Positions 15,252 to 22,462 of a DNA stretch of 64,000 nucleotides are shown piece by piece. The translations under genes were made by a program, and so were the position numbers. Origin of the DNA: Streptomyces toyocaensis (lineage in GTDB: Bacteria; Actinomycetota; Actinomycetes; Streptomycetales; Streptomycetaceae); assembly GCF_000725125.1 (NCBI RefSeq), contig NZ_JFCB01000030.1:1-64000 (forward strand), written 5' to 3'. Every line of letters begins with the position of its first letter. Position 1 is the stretch's first letter. Under the pieces are notes generated by a model, which saw only the letters and a program-made list of their open reading frames with translations, was not told the origin of the DNA and did not search any database.

Positions 15252-15474
15252 GGCCCTGAGCCCTTCTGGGGAGCTGAGCCGGCGCGGGTGAGGAGCGTCG
15301 GCCGGAGGATGCGTGCGCACGCGTGACGGCGCGCGCCGCGGTCGAGTCTATGAACGTGTCCATGCCATAACTGGGCAGCTTTTCCGCACAGGTCGAAAAC
15401 CCCAGGCGGCCACGCTCCGCGAAGCCCGGGAACGAGCCTTCCGCCGGTCGCCCGAAGGCGGTTTCATCCGGGAC

Positions 15475-16473
15475 ATGGCCGGAACGCTGAGCATCCACTT
15501 CACCCCTGCCGACTTCCTCCACGTGCGCTTCGCCCGCTCCCCGGACCCCATGTGGGAGGCCATCCTCGGCCTGCACGTGCTGACCACCCCGGCGGACCGG
15601 CTCCCGGCCCGGCTGCGTCTGTGGCGCGGCCGGGCGCGTACGCGCGTCCGGCGGCCGGACGTGCGGGGCGCCCTGCGCCTGCTGCACGACCTCGCCCCGT
15701 CCGACGCCACCTACTGGCCGGACTTCCTCACCCCCGCCGAGTCGGAGGAAGGCCTCACCGCCGGCCTGCGCGTGCTGCGCGAGACCTCACGCGCCCGGCT
15801 CGAGCGGGAGGTGCGCGAGGCGTCGCGCCACAGACCGCTGCCCGCCTGGACACGGCGCCTGGCCGCCGGTGACCCCACGCTCCTCGACGCCGTCGCGGAC
15901 GCCGTCGGCCACGTCCACGGCAGCCTGCTCACCCCCGACTGGAGCGAGGTCGAGGCCGTCGGCGCGGCCGATCGCGCGCGCCGGATGGAAGCACTCGAAG
16001 GGGGACTCGGGGCGGTGCTCGCGTCGTTCAAGCCCTTCGTGTGGCGGGAACCCGTCCTCAGCGCCCCGTATCCCGTGGACCGCACCATCCGTCTGAGGGG
16101 ACGGGGGCTGCGCCTCGTCCCCTCCTTCTTCTGCCACACCCGTCCCGTGGCGATCGCCGACCCCCGGCTGCCTCCCGTCGTGGTCTACCCCCTGCATGCC
16201 GGCGATCCGCCGGCGCCGCCGCACGGAGCCCGCCAGGAGGCCGCCCTGGCACGGCTGCTCGGGACGAACCGGGCGCGCGTGCTCGCGGCCCTCGCGACCA
16301 CCCGCACCACCGGTGACGTGGCGGCGCGCCTCGCCCTGCCGGCGTCGTCGGTGAGCGGTCACCTGACCGTCCTCAGGAACGCGGGACTCGTCACGAGCGA
16401 CCGCGCCGGGATGCACGTGACACACCGGCTCACGCCGCGTGGATGGCACCTGCTCGGGCGGCGACGGGGGTGA
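15475..16473 (+). CDS. ArsR/DUF5937-type transcriptional regulator
   Basis: This 332-residue protein starts at ATG 15475 (MAGTLSIHFTPADFLHVRFA). The N-terminal 230 residues match the DUF5937 arrangement found in actinobacterial winged-helix regulators: a WEAILGLHVL segment and later LVPSFFCHTRPVAIAD. The C-terminal 90 residues form an ArsR-like helix-turn-helix (TNRARVLAALATTRTTGDVA, then SSVSGHLTVLRNAGLVTSDR). No metal-binding cysteine pair is seen, so metal sensing is unlikely. The ribosome site is weak. It is divergent from the M23 peptidase across 223 bases and may control that gene or itself. Confidence 0.82.
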   Translation: MAGTLSIHFTPADFLHVRFARSPDPMWEAILGLHVLTTPADRLPARLRLWRGRARTRVRRPDVRGALRLLHDLAPSDATYWPDFLTPAESEEGLTAGLRVLRETSRARLEREVREASRHRPLPAWTRRLAAGDPTLLDAVADAVGHVHGSLLTPDWSEVEAVGAADRARRMEALEGGLGAVLASFKPFVWREPVLSAPYPVDRTIRLRGRGLRLVPSFFCHTRPVAIADPRLPPVVVYPLHAGDPPAPPHGARQEAALARLLGTNRARVLAALATTRTTGDVAARLALPASSVSGHLTVLRNAGLVTSDRAGMHVTHRLTPRGWHLLGRRRG

Positions 16474-16757
16474 CGTGTTCCCCCGGGTGCGCGCCGTGCG
16501 GGGGCCGAGACCCGGGCGCCGGCAACGCCGACTCGGTGACGGTGCCGGCCACCCTGGGCGGGGTCAACGCCCCGTGGCCGGTCACCAAGTGGCGTGACCT
16601 GCGCTCGCGCCGGCCGAGGCGAGCGAACGGGGCCGGGCCGCGGGGTGACGCACCGTGAGCCCGTCACGGATCCGGCCCATTACCTCGTGCGGGGGCCCTT
16701 GTGGAAATCCTGTGGAACCCTCAATCTTTCGGCTGTGGCGCGGACTTGGTCACGCGA

Positions 16758-16774
16758 TTGACATGATCCTGTCA
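16758..16774 (+). promoter_or_regulatory. Candidate promoter element/operator of the subtilase gene
   Basis: The 389-base gap 16474-16862 contains no gene. A TTGACA hexamer (16758-16763) overlaps a perfect 5-bp dyad TGACA (16759-16763) and TGTCA (16770-16774). This suggests a -35 element overlaid by an operator about 90 bases before the start. No good -10 is visible 17 bases on. An upstream tandem TGTGGAA/TGTGGAA-like pair lies near 16700-16720. The remainder is GC-rich without signal. Confidence 0.35.
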
Positions 16775-16862
16775 GTGGCCGGTTCGCTGCGCCGCACGCG
16801 CAGCACGTGCGCCGACCGACCCCCCACAGCACGCGCACCACCGACTGAGGAGGAACCCTCAC

Positions 16863-18443
16863 ATGGCAGTGATGCGTCACCCCCGGCGAAGACTGGCCAC
16901 CCTCGGAGCCGCGACCACCGCGGCCCTCGTCGCGGGCCTCGTCTCCGCTCTCCCCGTGGGCGCGGCCCCCGCCGCTCCCGAAGGCCGCGTCCAGTACGCG
17001 GGCGCCGCCAACGCCGTCGCCGGCAGCTACATCGTGACCCTGAAGGCCGACGAGGCCCGCTCCGGCTCCGCCGAGGGCCGCGCCCTGGCCGCGAAGTACG
17101 GCGCCGACATCGAGCGCACCTACACCAAGGCGCTCAACGGCTACGAGGTCGAGGCCTCCGAGGCCGAGGCGAGGCGTCTCGCCGCCGACCCGGCCGTCGC
17201 CTCCGTGGTCCAGAACCGCACCTTCCACGTCACCGGCACCCAGCCCAGCCCGCCCTCCTGGGGCCTGGACCGGATCGACCAGCGCAGCCTCCCGCTCAAC
17301 AGCTCCTACACCTACCCGGATTCGGCCGGGCAGGGCGTGACGGCGTACGTCATCGACACCGGCGTCCGCATCACCCACAGCGACTTCGGCGGCCGGGCCT
17401 CCTACGGCTACGACGCCATCGACAACGACAACACCGCCCAGGACGGCCACGGCCACGGCACGCACGTCGCCGGCACGGTCGCGGGCGGCTCCTACGGCGT
17501 GGCGAAGAAGGCCAAGGTCGTCGGCGTCCGCGTGCTGAACAACTCGGGCTCCGGCACCACCGCGCAGGTCGTCGCCGGCATCGACTGGGTGGCGCGGAAC
17601 GCGGTCAAGCCGGCCGTCGCCAACATGTCCCTCGGCGGCGGGGCGGACAGCGCCCTCGACACGGCCGTCCGCAACGCCGTCGCCTCCGGCGTCACCTTCG
17701 TCGTCGCGGCCGGCAACGAGTCCACCGACGCCTCCACCAAGTCCCCGGCCCGGGTGACCGAGGCGATCACCGTCGGTGCCACCACCTCCTCCGACGCCCG
17801 CGCCAGCTACTCCAACTACGGCTCCGTCCTGGACGTCTTCGCGCCGGGCTCTTCCATCACCTCCGCCTGGAACAGCGGCGACACGGCCACCAACACCATC
17901 TCCGGCACGTCCATGGCGAGCCCGCACGTCGCCGGTGCCGCCGCCCTCCACCTGGCCGACCACCCCTCGGACACTCCCGCCCAGGTCTCCGCCGCGCTGA
18001 CCTCCGCCGCCACCACCGGCGTCGTCGGCAGCCCGGGCAGCGGCTCGCCCAACCGTCTGCTGTTCGTGGGCGAGGGGGACACCACCCCGCCCCCGACCGG
18101 TGACCGCTTCGAGAACACCGCCGACTACACCATCGCCGACAACAGCACCGTCGAGTCCCCGGTGACCGTCTCCGGCGTCTCCGGCAACGCGCCCTCGGAC
18201 CTGGCCGTCGAGGTCGACATCACCCACACCTACATCGGTGACCTCCGGGTCCAGCTCGTCGCCCCCGACGGCACGGCGTACACGCTGAAGTCGTACGGCA
18301 CCGGCGGCAGCGCGGACAACATCAACACCACCTACACCGTGGACGCCTCGGCGGAGGCGGCGAACGGCACCTGGAAGCTGCGCGTGAGCGACAACGCGTG
18401 GTGGGACAGCGGCCGGCTCAACGGCTGGGCCCTGCAGTTCTGA
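16863..18443 (+). CDS. Secreted S8 subtilisin-like protease with P domain
   Basis: This 526-residue protein starts at ATG 16863 behind GAGGAGGAA. A signal peptide (about 1-35, ending VGAAPA) and an I9 inhibitor propeptide (about 50-120, GSYIVTLK to VVQNRTFHV) precede a proteinase K/aqualysin-type catalytic domain. The catalytic Asp is in YVIDTGV (near 164), His in HGHGTHVAG (near 202) and Ser in GTSMASPH (near 350), with the oxyanion Asn in AAGNES. A C-terminal P (proprotein convertase) domain spans about 420-526 (FENTADYTIADNSTVESPVT onwards) and usually stabilises or binds substrate. It is probably secreted and self-processed. A strong terminator follows. Confidence 0.95.
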   Translation: MAVMRHPRRRLATLGAATTAALVAGLVSALPVGAAPAAPEGRVQYAGAANAVAGSYIVTLKADEARSGSAEGRALAAKYGADIERTYTKALNGYEVEASEAEARRLAADPAVASVVQNRTFHVTGTQPSPPSWGLDRIDQRSLPLNSSYTYPDSAGQGVTAYVIDTGVRITHSDFGGRASYGYDAIDNDNTAQDGHGHGTHVAGTVAGGSYGVAKKAKVVGVRVLNNSGSGTTAQVVAGIDWVARNAVKPAVANMSLGGGADSALDTAVRNAVASGVTFVVAAGNESTDASTKSPARVTEAITVGATTSSDARASYSNYGSVLDVFAPGSSITSAWNSGDTATNTISGTSMASPHVAGAAALHLADHPSDTPAQVSAALTSAATTGVVGSPGSGSPNRLLFVGEGDTTPPPTGDRFENTADYTIADNSTVESPVTVSGVSGNAPSDLAVEVDITHTYIGDLRVQLVAPDGTAYTLKSYGTGGSADNINTTYTVDASAEAANGTWKLRVSDNAWWDSGRLNGWALQF

Positions 18444-18472
18444 CCCGACCGGCGTCCCGCTGACGGGCACAC

Positions 18473-18506
18473 CCTCGCCCCCGGGGAAGGATCCCCGGGG
18501 GCGAGG
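18473..18506 (+). terminator. Strong hairpin terminator after the subtilase
   Basis: CCTCGCCCCCGGGGA (18473-18487), AGGA loop, TCCCCGGGGGCGAGG (18492-18506): a perfect 15-bp stem 29 bases after the stop codon, without a T-run, typical of Streptomyces terminators. Confidence 0.85.
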
Positions 18507-18526
18507 CCGTTCACCGCGCGCCTACG

Positions 18527-19693
18527 ATGCGCCTCGTGTCCATACCTCCGCCCGACGGGCCCCAGCACCAGGTCGGCCCCCCGCCGCCGCAGTTCCCCTA
18601 CGGGGGCCGGCCCGGATGCGCTCCGTACGGGCTGTACGGGCCCGGCGGTCCCCGCCCGCCCGCCGTCGTCAACGGTGTGGCCGTCGCCGCCCTGGTCCTC
18701 GGGGTGCTGTGCTTCCTGCCGGGCTTGGGGCTGGTGCTGGGGCTGGTCGCCCTGAGGCAGATCAAGCGGCGGGGGGAGCGCGGGCGGGGGATGGCGGTCG
18801 CCGGATCCGTGCTGTCGTCGCTCGGGCTCGCGCTGTGGACGGTGGCGCTCGCCACCGGGGTCGCGGCCGACGCCTGGCAGGGCGTCAAGGACGGTACGCG
18901 CGGCAACAGCGTCCTCGGCCTGCGCAAGGGCGAGTGCTTCGACTCGCCCGGCGGTCTGGAGGGCTCGGCCACGGACGCCGACCGGGTGCCCTGCGCGCGG
19001 GAGCACGACGGAGAGGTCTTCGCCGTCGTCACCGTGCCCGACGGCGCCTACCCGGGCGACGCCCGCCTCACCGGCACGGCCGACGAGCGGTGCCACGCCC
19101 TCCAGGACGCCTACGTCATGGACACCTGGGCACTGCCCGGCCACGTGGACGTCTACCACCTCACCCCGTCCCGGGAGAGCTGGGACGTCGGTGACCGCGA
19201 GATCACCTGTGTCCTCGGCAACCGGGACGCGGGGGCCGCCCTCACCGGGTCGCTGCGCCGGGACGCGACCACGCTGGACGCGCACCAGCTGGCCTATCTG
19301 GAGGCGGACCGGGTGCTCGACACCGCTCTCGACGAGATGCCGGAGGCCGAGTTCGCCGAGGACGACCTGCCGGGGCACAGGCGGTGGGCGGGGCAGGTCG
19401 CGGAGGCGGCCGCCGAGCAGGCCGGGATGCTGCGCGCGCACGAGTGGCCCGCCGGCGCGCGGAGGCCGGTGCGCGATCTCGCCGCCGACCTGGACGAGGC
19501 GGGCGAGGAGTGGGCACGGGCGGCCGAGGCGGGTGACGCGGAGGCCTACTACGAGCACTCCTACCGGGGATGGGATCTCGTCGACCACGACGGCTCGATC
19601 ACCGCACGCAAGGCTCTGGGCCTCGCCACCACTCCGCCCCTGTACGACGAGGAGGCGGAGCGCGAGCCCGAAAGCGGCGACATGAAGGTGTGA
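18527..19693 (+). CDS. Membrane protein, DUF4190 plus septum-formation-like domain
   Basis: This protein of up to 388 residues starts at ATG 18527; GTG 18536 (VSIPPPDGPQ) is an equally good start and gives the usual proline-rich beginning. After about 45 Pro/Gly residues there are two membrane helices (VAVAALVLGVLCFLPGLGLV at 48-75 and AVAGSVLSSLGLALWTVALA at 88-110) with the ALRQIKRRGERGRGMA loop of DUF4190. The extracellular part has paired cysteines (GECFD, PCAREHDGEVFAV, ERCHAL, ITCVLG), as in the actinobacterial septum-formation family, and a helical, acidic C-terminus. Function unknown; probably an envelope protein. It is monocistronic between the terminator and the GntR gene. Confidence 0.8.
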   Translation: MRLVSIPPPDGPQHQVGPPPPQFPYGGRPGCAPYGLYGPGGPRPPAVVNGVAVAALVLGVLCFLPGLGLVLGLVALRQIKRRGERGRGMAVAGSVLSSLGLALWTVALATGVAADAWQGVKDGTRGNSVLGLRKGECFDSPGGLEGSATDADRVPCAREHDGEVFAVVTVPDGAYPGDARLTGTADERCHALQDAYVMDTWALPGHVDVYHLTPSRESWDVGDREITCVLGNRDAGAALTGSLRRDATTLDAHQLAYLEADRVLDTALDEMPEAEFAEDDLPGHRRWAGQVAEAAAEQAGMLRAHEWPAGARRPVRDLAADLDEAGEEWARAAEAGDAEAYYEHSYRGWDLVDHDGSITARKALGLATTPPLYDEEAEREPESGDMKV

Positions 19694-19784
19694 CGGCCTC
19701 CATAGCGGGGAGAAAGTGCCTGCGTAAAGCCCTCACCCGGCAGATGTCATCACATCGAGTGATTCTCTGGCCTTCGCTTGCCTG

Positions 19785-19826
19785 GTACAACCTACGGTTG
19801 CCACGCTGTTGCTGTCTGTACAACCT
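19785..19826 (+). promoter_or_regulatory. Repeated motifs upstream of the GntR gene
   Basis: The nonamer GTACAACCT occurs twice, at 19785-19793 and 19818-19826, 33 bases apart (about three helical turns). The first copy is also half of a CAACC-TAC-GGTTG dyad (19788-19800). The second ends 15 bases before the GTG start. Such sites fit autoregulation by the adjacent GntR/UTRA protein. Confidence 0.45.
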
Positions 19827-19840
19827 GATGGGAGTGGCCC

Positions 19841-20593
19841 GTGACATTCGGTGAGCAGCCGGCGTACCTGCGCGTCGCGGGTGATCTCCGCAAGCAGATC
19901 GTCGACGGCCGGCTTCCACCGCACACCCGTCTCCCCTCGCAGGCGAGGATCCGCGAGGAGTACGGCGTCTCGGACACGGTCGCCCTGGAGGCGCGCAAGG
20001 TGCTCATGGCGGAGGGGCTCGTCGAGGGCCGCTCCGGGTCGGGGACGTACGTGCGCGAGCGTCCGGTGCCCCGGCGGGTGGCCCGTTCCGGGTTCCGTCC
20101 GGAGCGAGGGGCCACGCCCTTCCGCCAGGAGCAGGCCGACACGGGCGTCCGCGGCACCTGGGAGTCCAGCAGTGAGCAGACCGACGCCGGTGCCGCCGTC
20201 GCCGGCCGGCTCGGCATCGAGCCCGGCGACCGCGTGATGCGCACCAAGTACCTCTTCCGGGAGGCCGGAGAGCCGATGATGCTGTCCACGTCGTGGGAGC
20301 CGCTCGCCCTCACCGGCCGGACCCCCGTGATGCTCCCCGAGGAGGGCCCGCTCGGCGGCATGGGTGTGGTCGAGCGCATGCGCGCCATCGACGTGATCGT
20401 GGACAACGTCACCGAGGAGGTCGGAGCCCGCCCCGGCCTCGCCGAGGAGCTGGTCCTGCTGGGCGGTGTCCCCGGGCACGTCGTCCTGGTCATCCAGCGG
20501 ACCTACTTCGCCTCGGGACGTCCGGTCGAGACGGCGGACGTGGTCATCCCCGCCGACCGCTACCGGGCCGCCTACCACCTCCCCGTGAAGTAG
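19841..20593 (+). CDS. GntR-family regulator with UTRA effector domain
   Basis: This 250-residue protein starts at GTG 19841 behind GGGAG. The N-terminal winged helix (5-75: YLRVAGDLRKQIVDGRLPPH, PSQARIREEYGVS, then AEGLVEGRSGSGTYVRERP) is of the HutC subfamily. The C-terminal UTRA/chorismate-lyase fold (95-245) ends with ERMRAIDVIVDNVTEEVGAR and QRTYFASGRPVETADVVIPA. UTRA domains bind small ligands, often sugars or amino acids, and plasmid regulators such as KorSA have the same build. The ligand cannot be told. Repeated GTACAACCT motifs upstream suggest autoregulation. No transported operon sits next to it. Confidence 0.9.
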   Translation: MTFGEQPAYLRVAGDLRKQIVDGRLPPHTRLPSQARIREEYGVSDTVALEARKVLMAEGLVEGRSGSGTYVRERPVPRRVARSGFRPERGATPFRQEQADTGVRGTWESSSEQTDAGAAVAGRLGIEPGDRVMRTKYLFREAGEPMMLSTSWEPLALTGRTPVMLPEEGPLGGMGVVERMRAIDVIVDNVTEEVGARPGLAEELVLLGGVPGHVVLVIQRTYFASGRPVETADVVIPADRYRAAYHLPVK

Positions 20594-20978
20594 CGCGGTC
20601 CCGGCCGGGCGGACCCCGGGCCGTGCCGCTCCCGCCTCGTCGCCCCCTCGCGCTCCGTTCCGCGCCCCCCGCCCCGGGTCCGCTCCGGCGTGCCACGCGG
20701 GCCGGCGCCGCCCCCACGCCGTAGCAATCTGGCCGTTCTCGCAGGTCGCCCCCGGAGCGCGGACGCCGCGCGGTATGCCGCTGACCGGACGCGTCGGCCC
20801 TGGCGCACGGCGCACTGACCACCGTGCGCCCCCTGCGTTACTGGCCGGTTGCGTGCCTCTTGGTGAAAAGGCGTATTCGCTCAGTGAAGGTAAGGCGTAG
20901 GCTCGGGCATATGCGGACTGGGGTTTCCTTACCGGGCGGGGCGCGGCGCGGGCCGCGGGCGGGAAGTGGAGTGGAGCG
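20594..20978 (+). other. Gene-free interval with promoter-like end
   Basis: These 385 bases contain no supported gene. The first 270 bases are GC-rich without clear symmetry. Near the right end a TAGGCT -10-like hexamer (20898-20903) with ATTCGC 17 bases upstream could be the promoter of the small gene at 20979. A GTGGAG ribosome site follows just before that ATG. Confidence 0.35.
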
Positions 20979-21167
20979 ATGAACGACGGCACGGTGACTC
21001 TGCCCTGGCTCGTCGTGCGCCAGGACGACAACGGCAATCGCTACCGGGTGGGCAGGTACGCGACCCGTGCCGAGGCGGAGCGGATCGCGGACAGCCTCGA
21101 CGGGCGCGGACACCAGCGGCTCTACTGGGTCGAACGGATCACCCGGGACGCAGCGTCGTCCGACTGA
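20979..21167 (+). CDS. Small SPOR-like conserved protein
   Basis: This 62-residue protein starts at ATG 20979 with GTGGAGCG upstream. The sequence WLVVRQDDNGNRYRVGRYAT followed by RAEAERIADSL and YWVERI resembles the short SPOR-like modules of streptomycetes, single beta-alpha-beta repeats. There is no signal peptide. It is followed within 23 bases by a MutT-type gene, so the two are probably cotranscribed. Function unknown. Confidence 0.8.
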   Translation: MNDGTVTLPWLVVRQDDNGNRYRVGRYATRAEAERIADSLDGRGHQRLYWVERITRDAASSD

Positions 21168-21190
21168 CCCGCTGCCGTAGGCTCCGGCGC

Positions 21191-21604
21191 ATGAGCGAGC
21201 GGATCGTGGTGGTCGGTGCGGCCCTGTGGCACGAGGGGCGGCTGCTCGCCGCCCGCAGGAGCGCGCCCGCCGAGCTGGCCGGACGCTGGGAACTGCCCGG
21301 CGGCAAGGTGGAACCGGGCGAGACCCCTGACGCGGCGGTCGTACGGGAGTTGCGCGAGGAACTCGGCGTCGACGCCGAGGCGGGCGAGCGCGTCCCGGGT
21401 GAGTGGCCGCTGCGCACCCCGTACGTGATGCAGGTGTGGACCGCGCGCCTGCGCCCCGGGTCCGCCGCCCCCCGGCCGCTGGAGGACCACGACGAGCTGC
21501 GCTGGCTGACCCCCGACCGGGTCTGGGACGTCGACTGGCTCGAGCACGACGTGCCGGCCGTCCGGGACACCCTCGCCCACCGCGGCCCCCGGCAGAGCGT
21601 GTGA
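21191..21604 (+). CDS. NUDIX hydrolase, MutT type
   Basis: This 137-residue protein starts at ATG 21191. A complete Nudix box is visible: GKVEPGETPDAAVVRELREE followed by LGV, with the REL-REE catalytic glutamates. The N-terminus VVGAALWHEGRLLAARRSAP and the C-terminal phrase HDELRWLTPDRVWDVDW match MutT-like 8-oxo-dGTP diphosphatases and relatives. It probably sanitises oxidised nucleotides. It follows the small SPOR-like gene. This intact protein contrasts with the deleted NUDIX relic at 1938. Confidence 0.9.
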   Translation: MSERIVVVGAALWHEGRLLAARRSAPAELAGRWELPGGKVEPGETPDAAVVRELREELGVDAEAGERVPGEWPLRTPYVMQVWTARLRPGSAAPRPLEDHDELRWLTPDRVWDVDWLEHDVPAVRDTLAHRGPRQSV

Positions 21605-21788
21605 GGCACTACTGCGGCGCACGGACGCGCTGATGACGGAGCGTGAGCGCCGTCCCGCGCCGCTCGTGCCACGATGCGCCACCGAACGGGGTACTGGGTG
21701 CGGGATATCGGGTATGGGCCCCTTAACCGCATGAAACCGGACATGGGCGGATGTCCTCTTCGAGTTCCCTCACTCCCGCGGCGGGGAA

Positions 21789-22196
21789 GTGATCCGCGTG
21801 ACCTGTACCGACGGCGACTGGGCCGCGTGGACCTTCTCCGCCGACCCGGGAGCCGTACGCGCCGCCCGCTCCGCCGTCCGCGACCAACTGGCCCTCTGGG
21901 GCCTCGAGGGCGTCGGCGACCTCGCGGCCCTGCTGGTCAGCGAACTGGTCACGAACGCCCTGCGGCACGCCACCGGCCCCATCGGTGTCCGCCTGGTACG
22001 CCCCTGTGACCTCAACGAAGTCCTCCTCGTGGAGGTCTCCGACCCGCTCCCCGACCCCCCGCGCGAACGCGCCGCGCGGCCGGAGGACGAGGGCGGACGC
22101 GGACTGCAACTGCTGGCCTCCGCCTCCCGCCGCTGGGGCACCCGCCCCGGGGCCGTCGGCAAGACCGTGTGGTTCGAACTCACGGTGCCCCGATGA
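21789..22196 (+). CDS. Stand-alone HATPase (anti-sigma/RsbW-like) regulator
   Basis: This 135-residue GHKL protein starts at GTG 21789. The N-box LLVSELVTNALRHA, the reduced G1 box EVSDPLPDPP and the G2 region EGGRGLQLLASAS followed by GKTVWFELTVP are the pattern of the many Streptomyces single-domain HATPases that act as anti-sigma kinases or in signalling. The G1 box lacks the usual DNGxG glycines, as in many relatives. It lies 266 bases before the large SpoIIE-HATPase switch protein, whose own C-terminal domain closely resembles it. They may share a target anti-anti-sigma factor. Confidence 0.88.
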   Translation: MIRVTCTDGDWAAWTFSADPGAVRAARSAVRDQLALWGLEGVGDLAALLVSELVTNALRHATGPIGVRLVRPCDLNEVLLVEVSDPLPDPPRERAARPEDEGGRGLQLLASASRRWGTRPGAVGKTVWFELTVPR

Positions 22197-22376
22197 CATC
22201 TCGCACGGGCGTTCACCGGTCCCCGCGCCCCGCCCGTCCGCCGGGTGACCGGGGCGGCCCTGCGGAGGTTGCCGAAGAGGGGGTTCGACGACGTGTCCGC
22301 TGGTTAGAAGACTGGGAGTGTTCTCACGGCGCGGACCGAAAAGCATCGGGACCGTGCTGTGATCGTGAACACCGTG

Positions 22377-22405
22377 TTGTGCGGCGCCGTAGTGCTGGAT
22401 ACTGC
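22377..22405 (+). promoter_or_regulatory. Housekeeping-type promoter of the PAS-GAF-SpoIIE gene
   Basis: TTGTGC (22377-22382) and TACTGC (22400-22405) are separated by exactly 17 bases, about 60 bases before the GTG start at 22463. The -10 overlaps the extended GGATACT pattern. Good spacing but unverified. Confidence 0.45.
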
Positions 22406-22462
22406 GGGCAGCCGCCCCCGGTGACCGGTGCCGGACGCGGTGAGCTGGAGGGGACGGTTCGC

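Noticed and set aside
21681..21715. Stress-sigma promoter for the HATPase gene
   Set aside because: As a called feature it lacks a GNNT -35 at the correct distance, so it is kept only as a weak observation.
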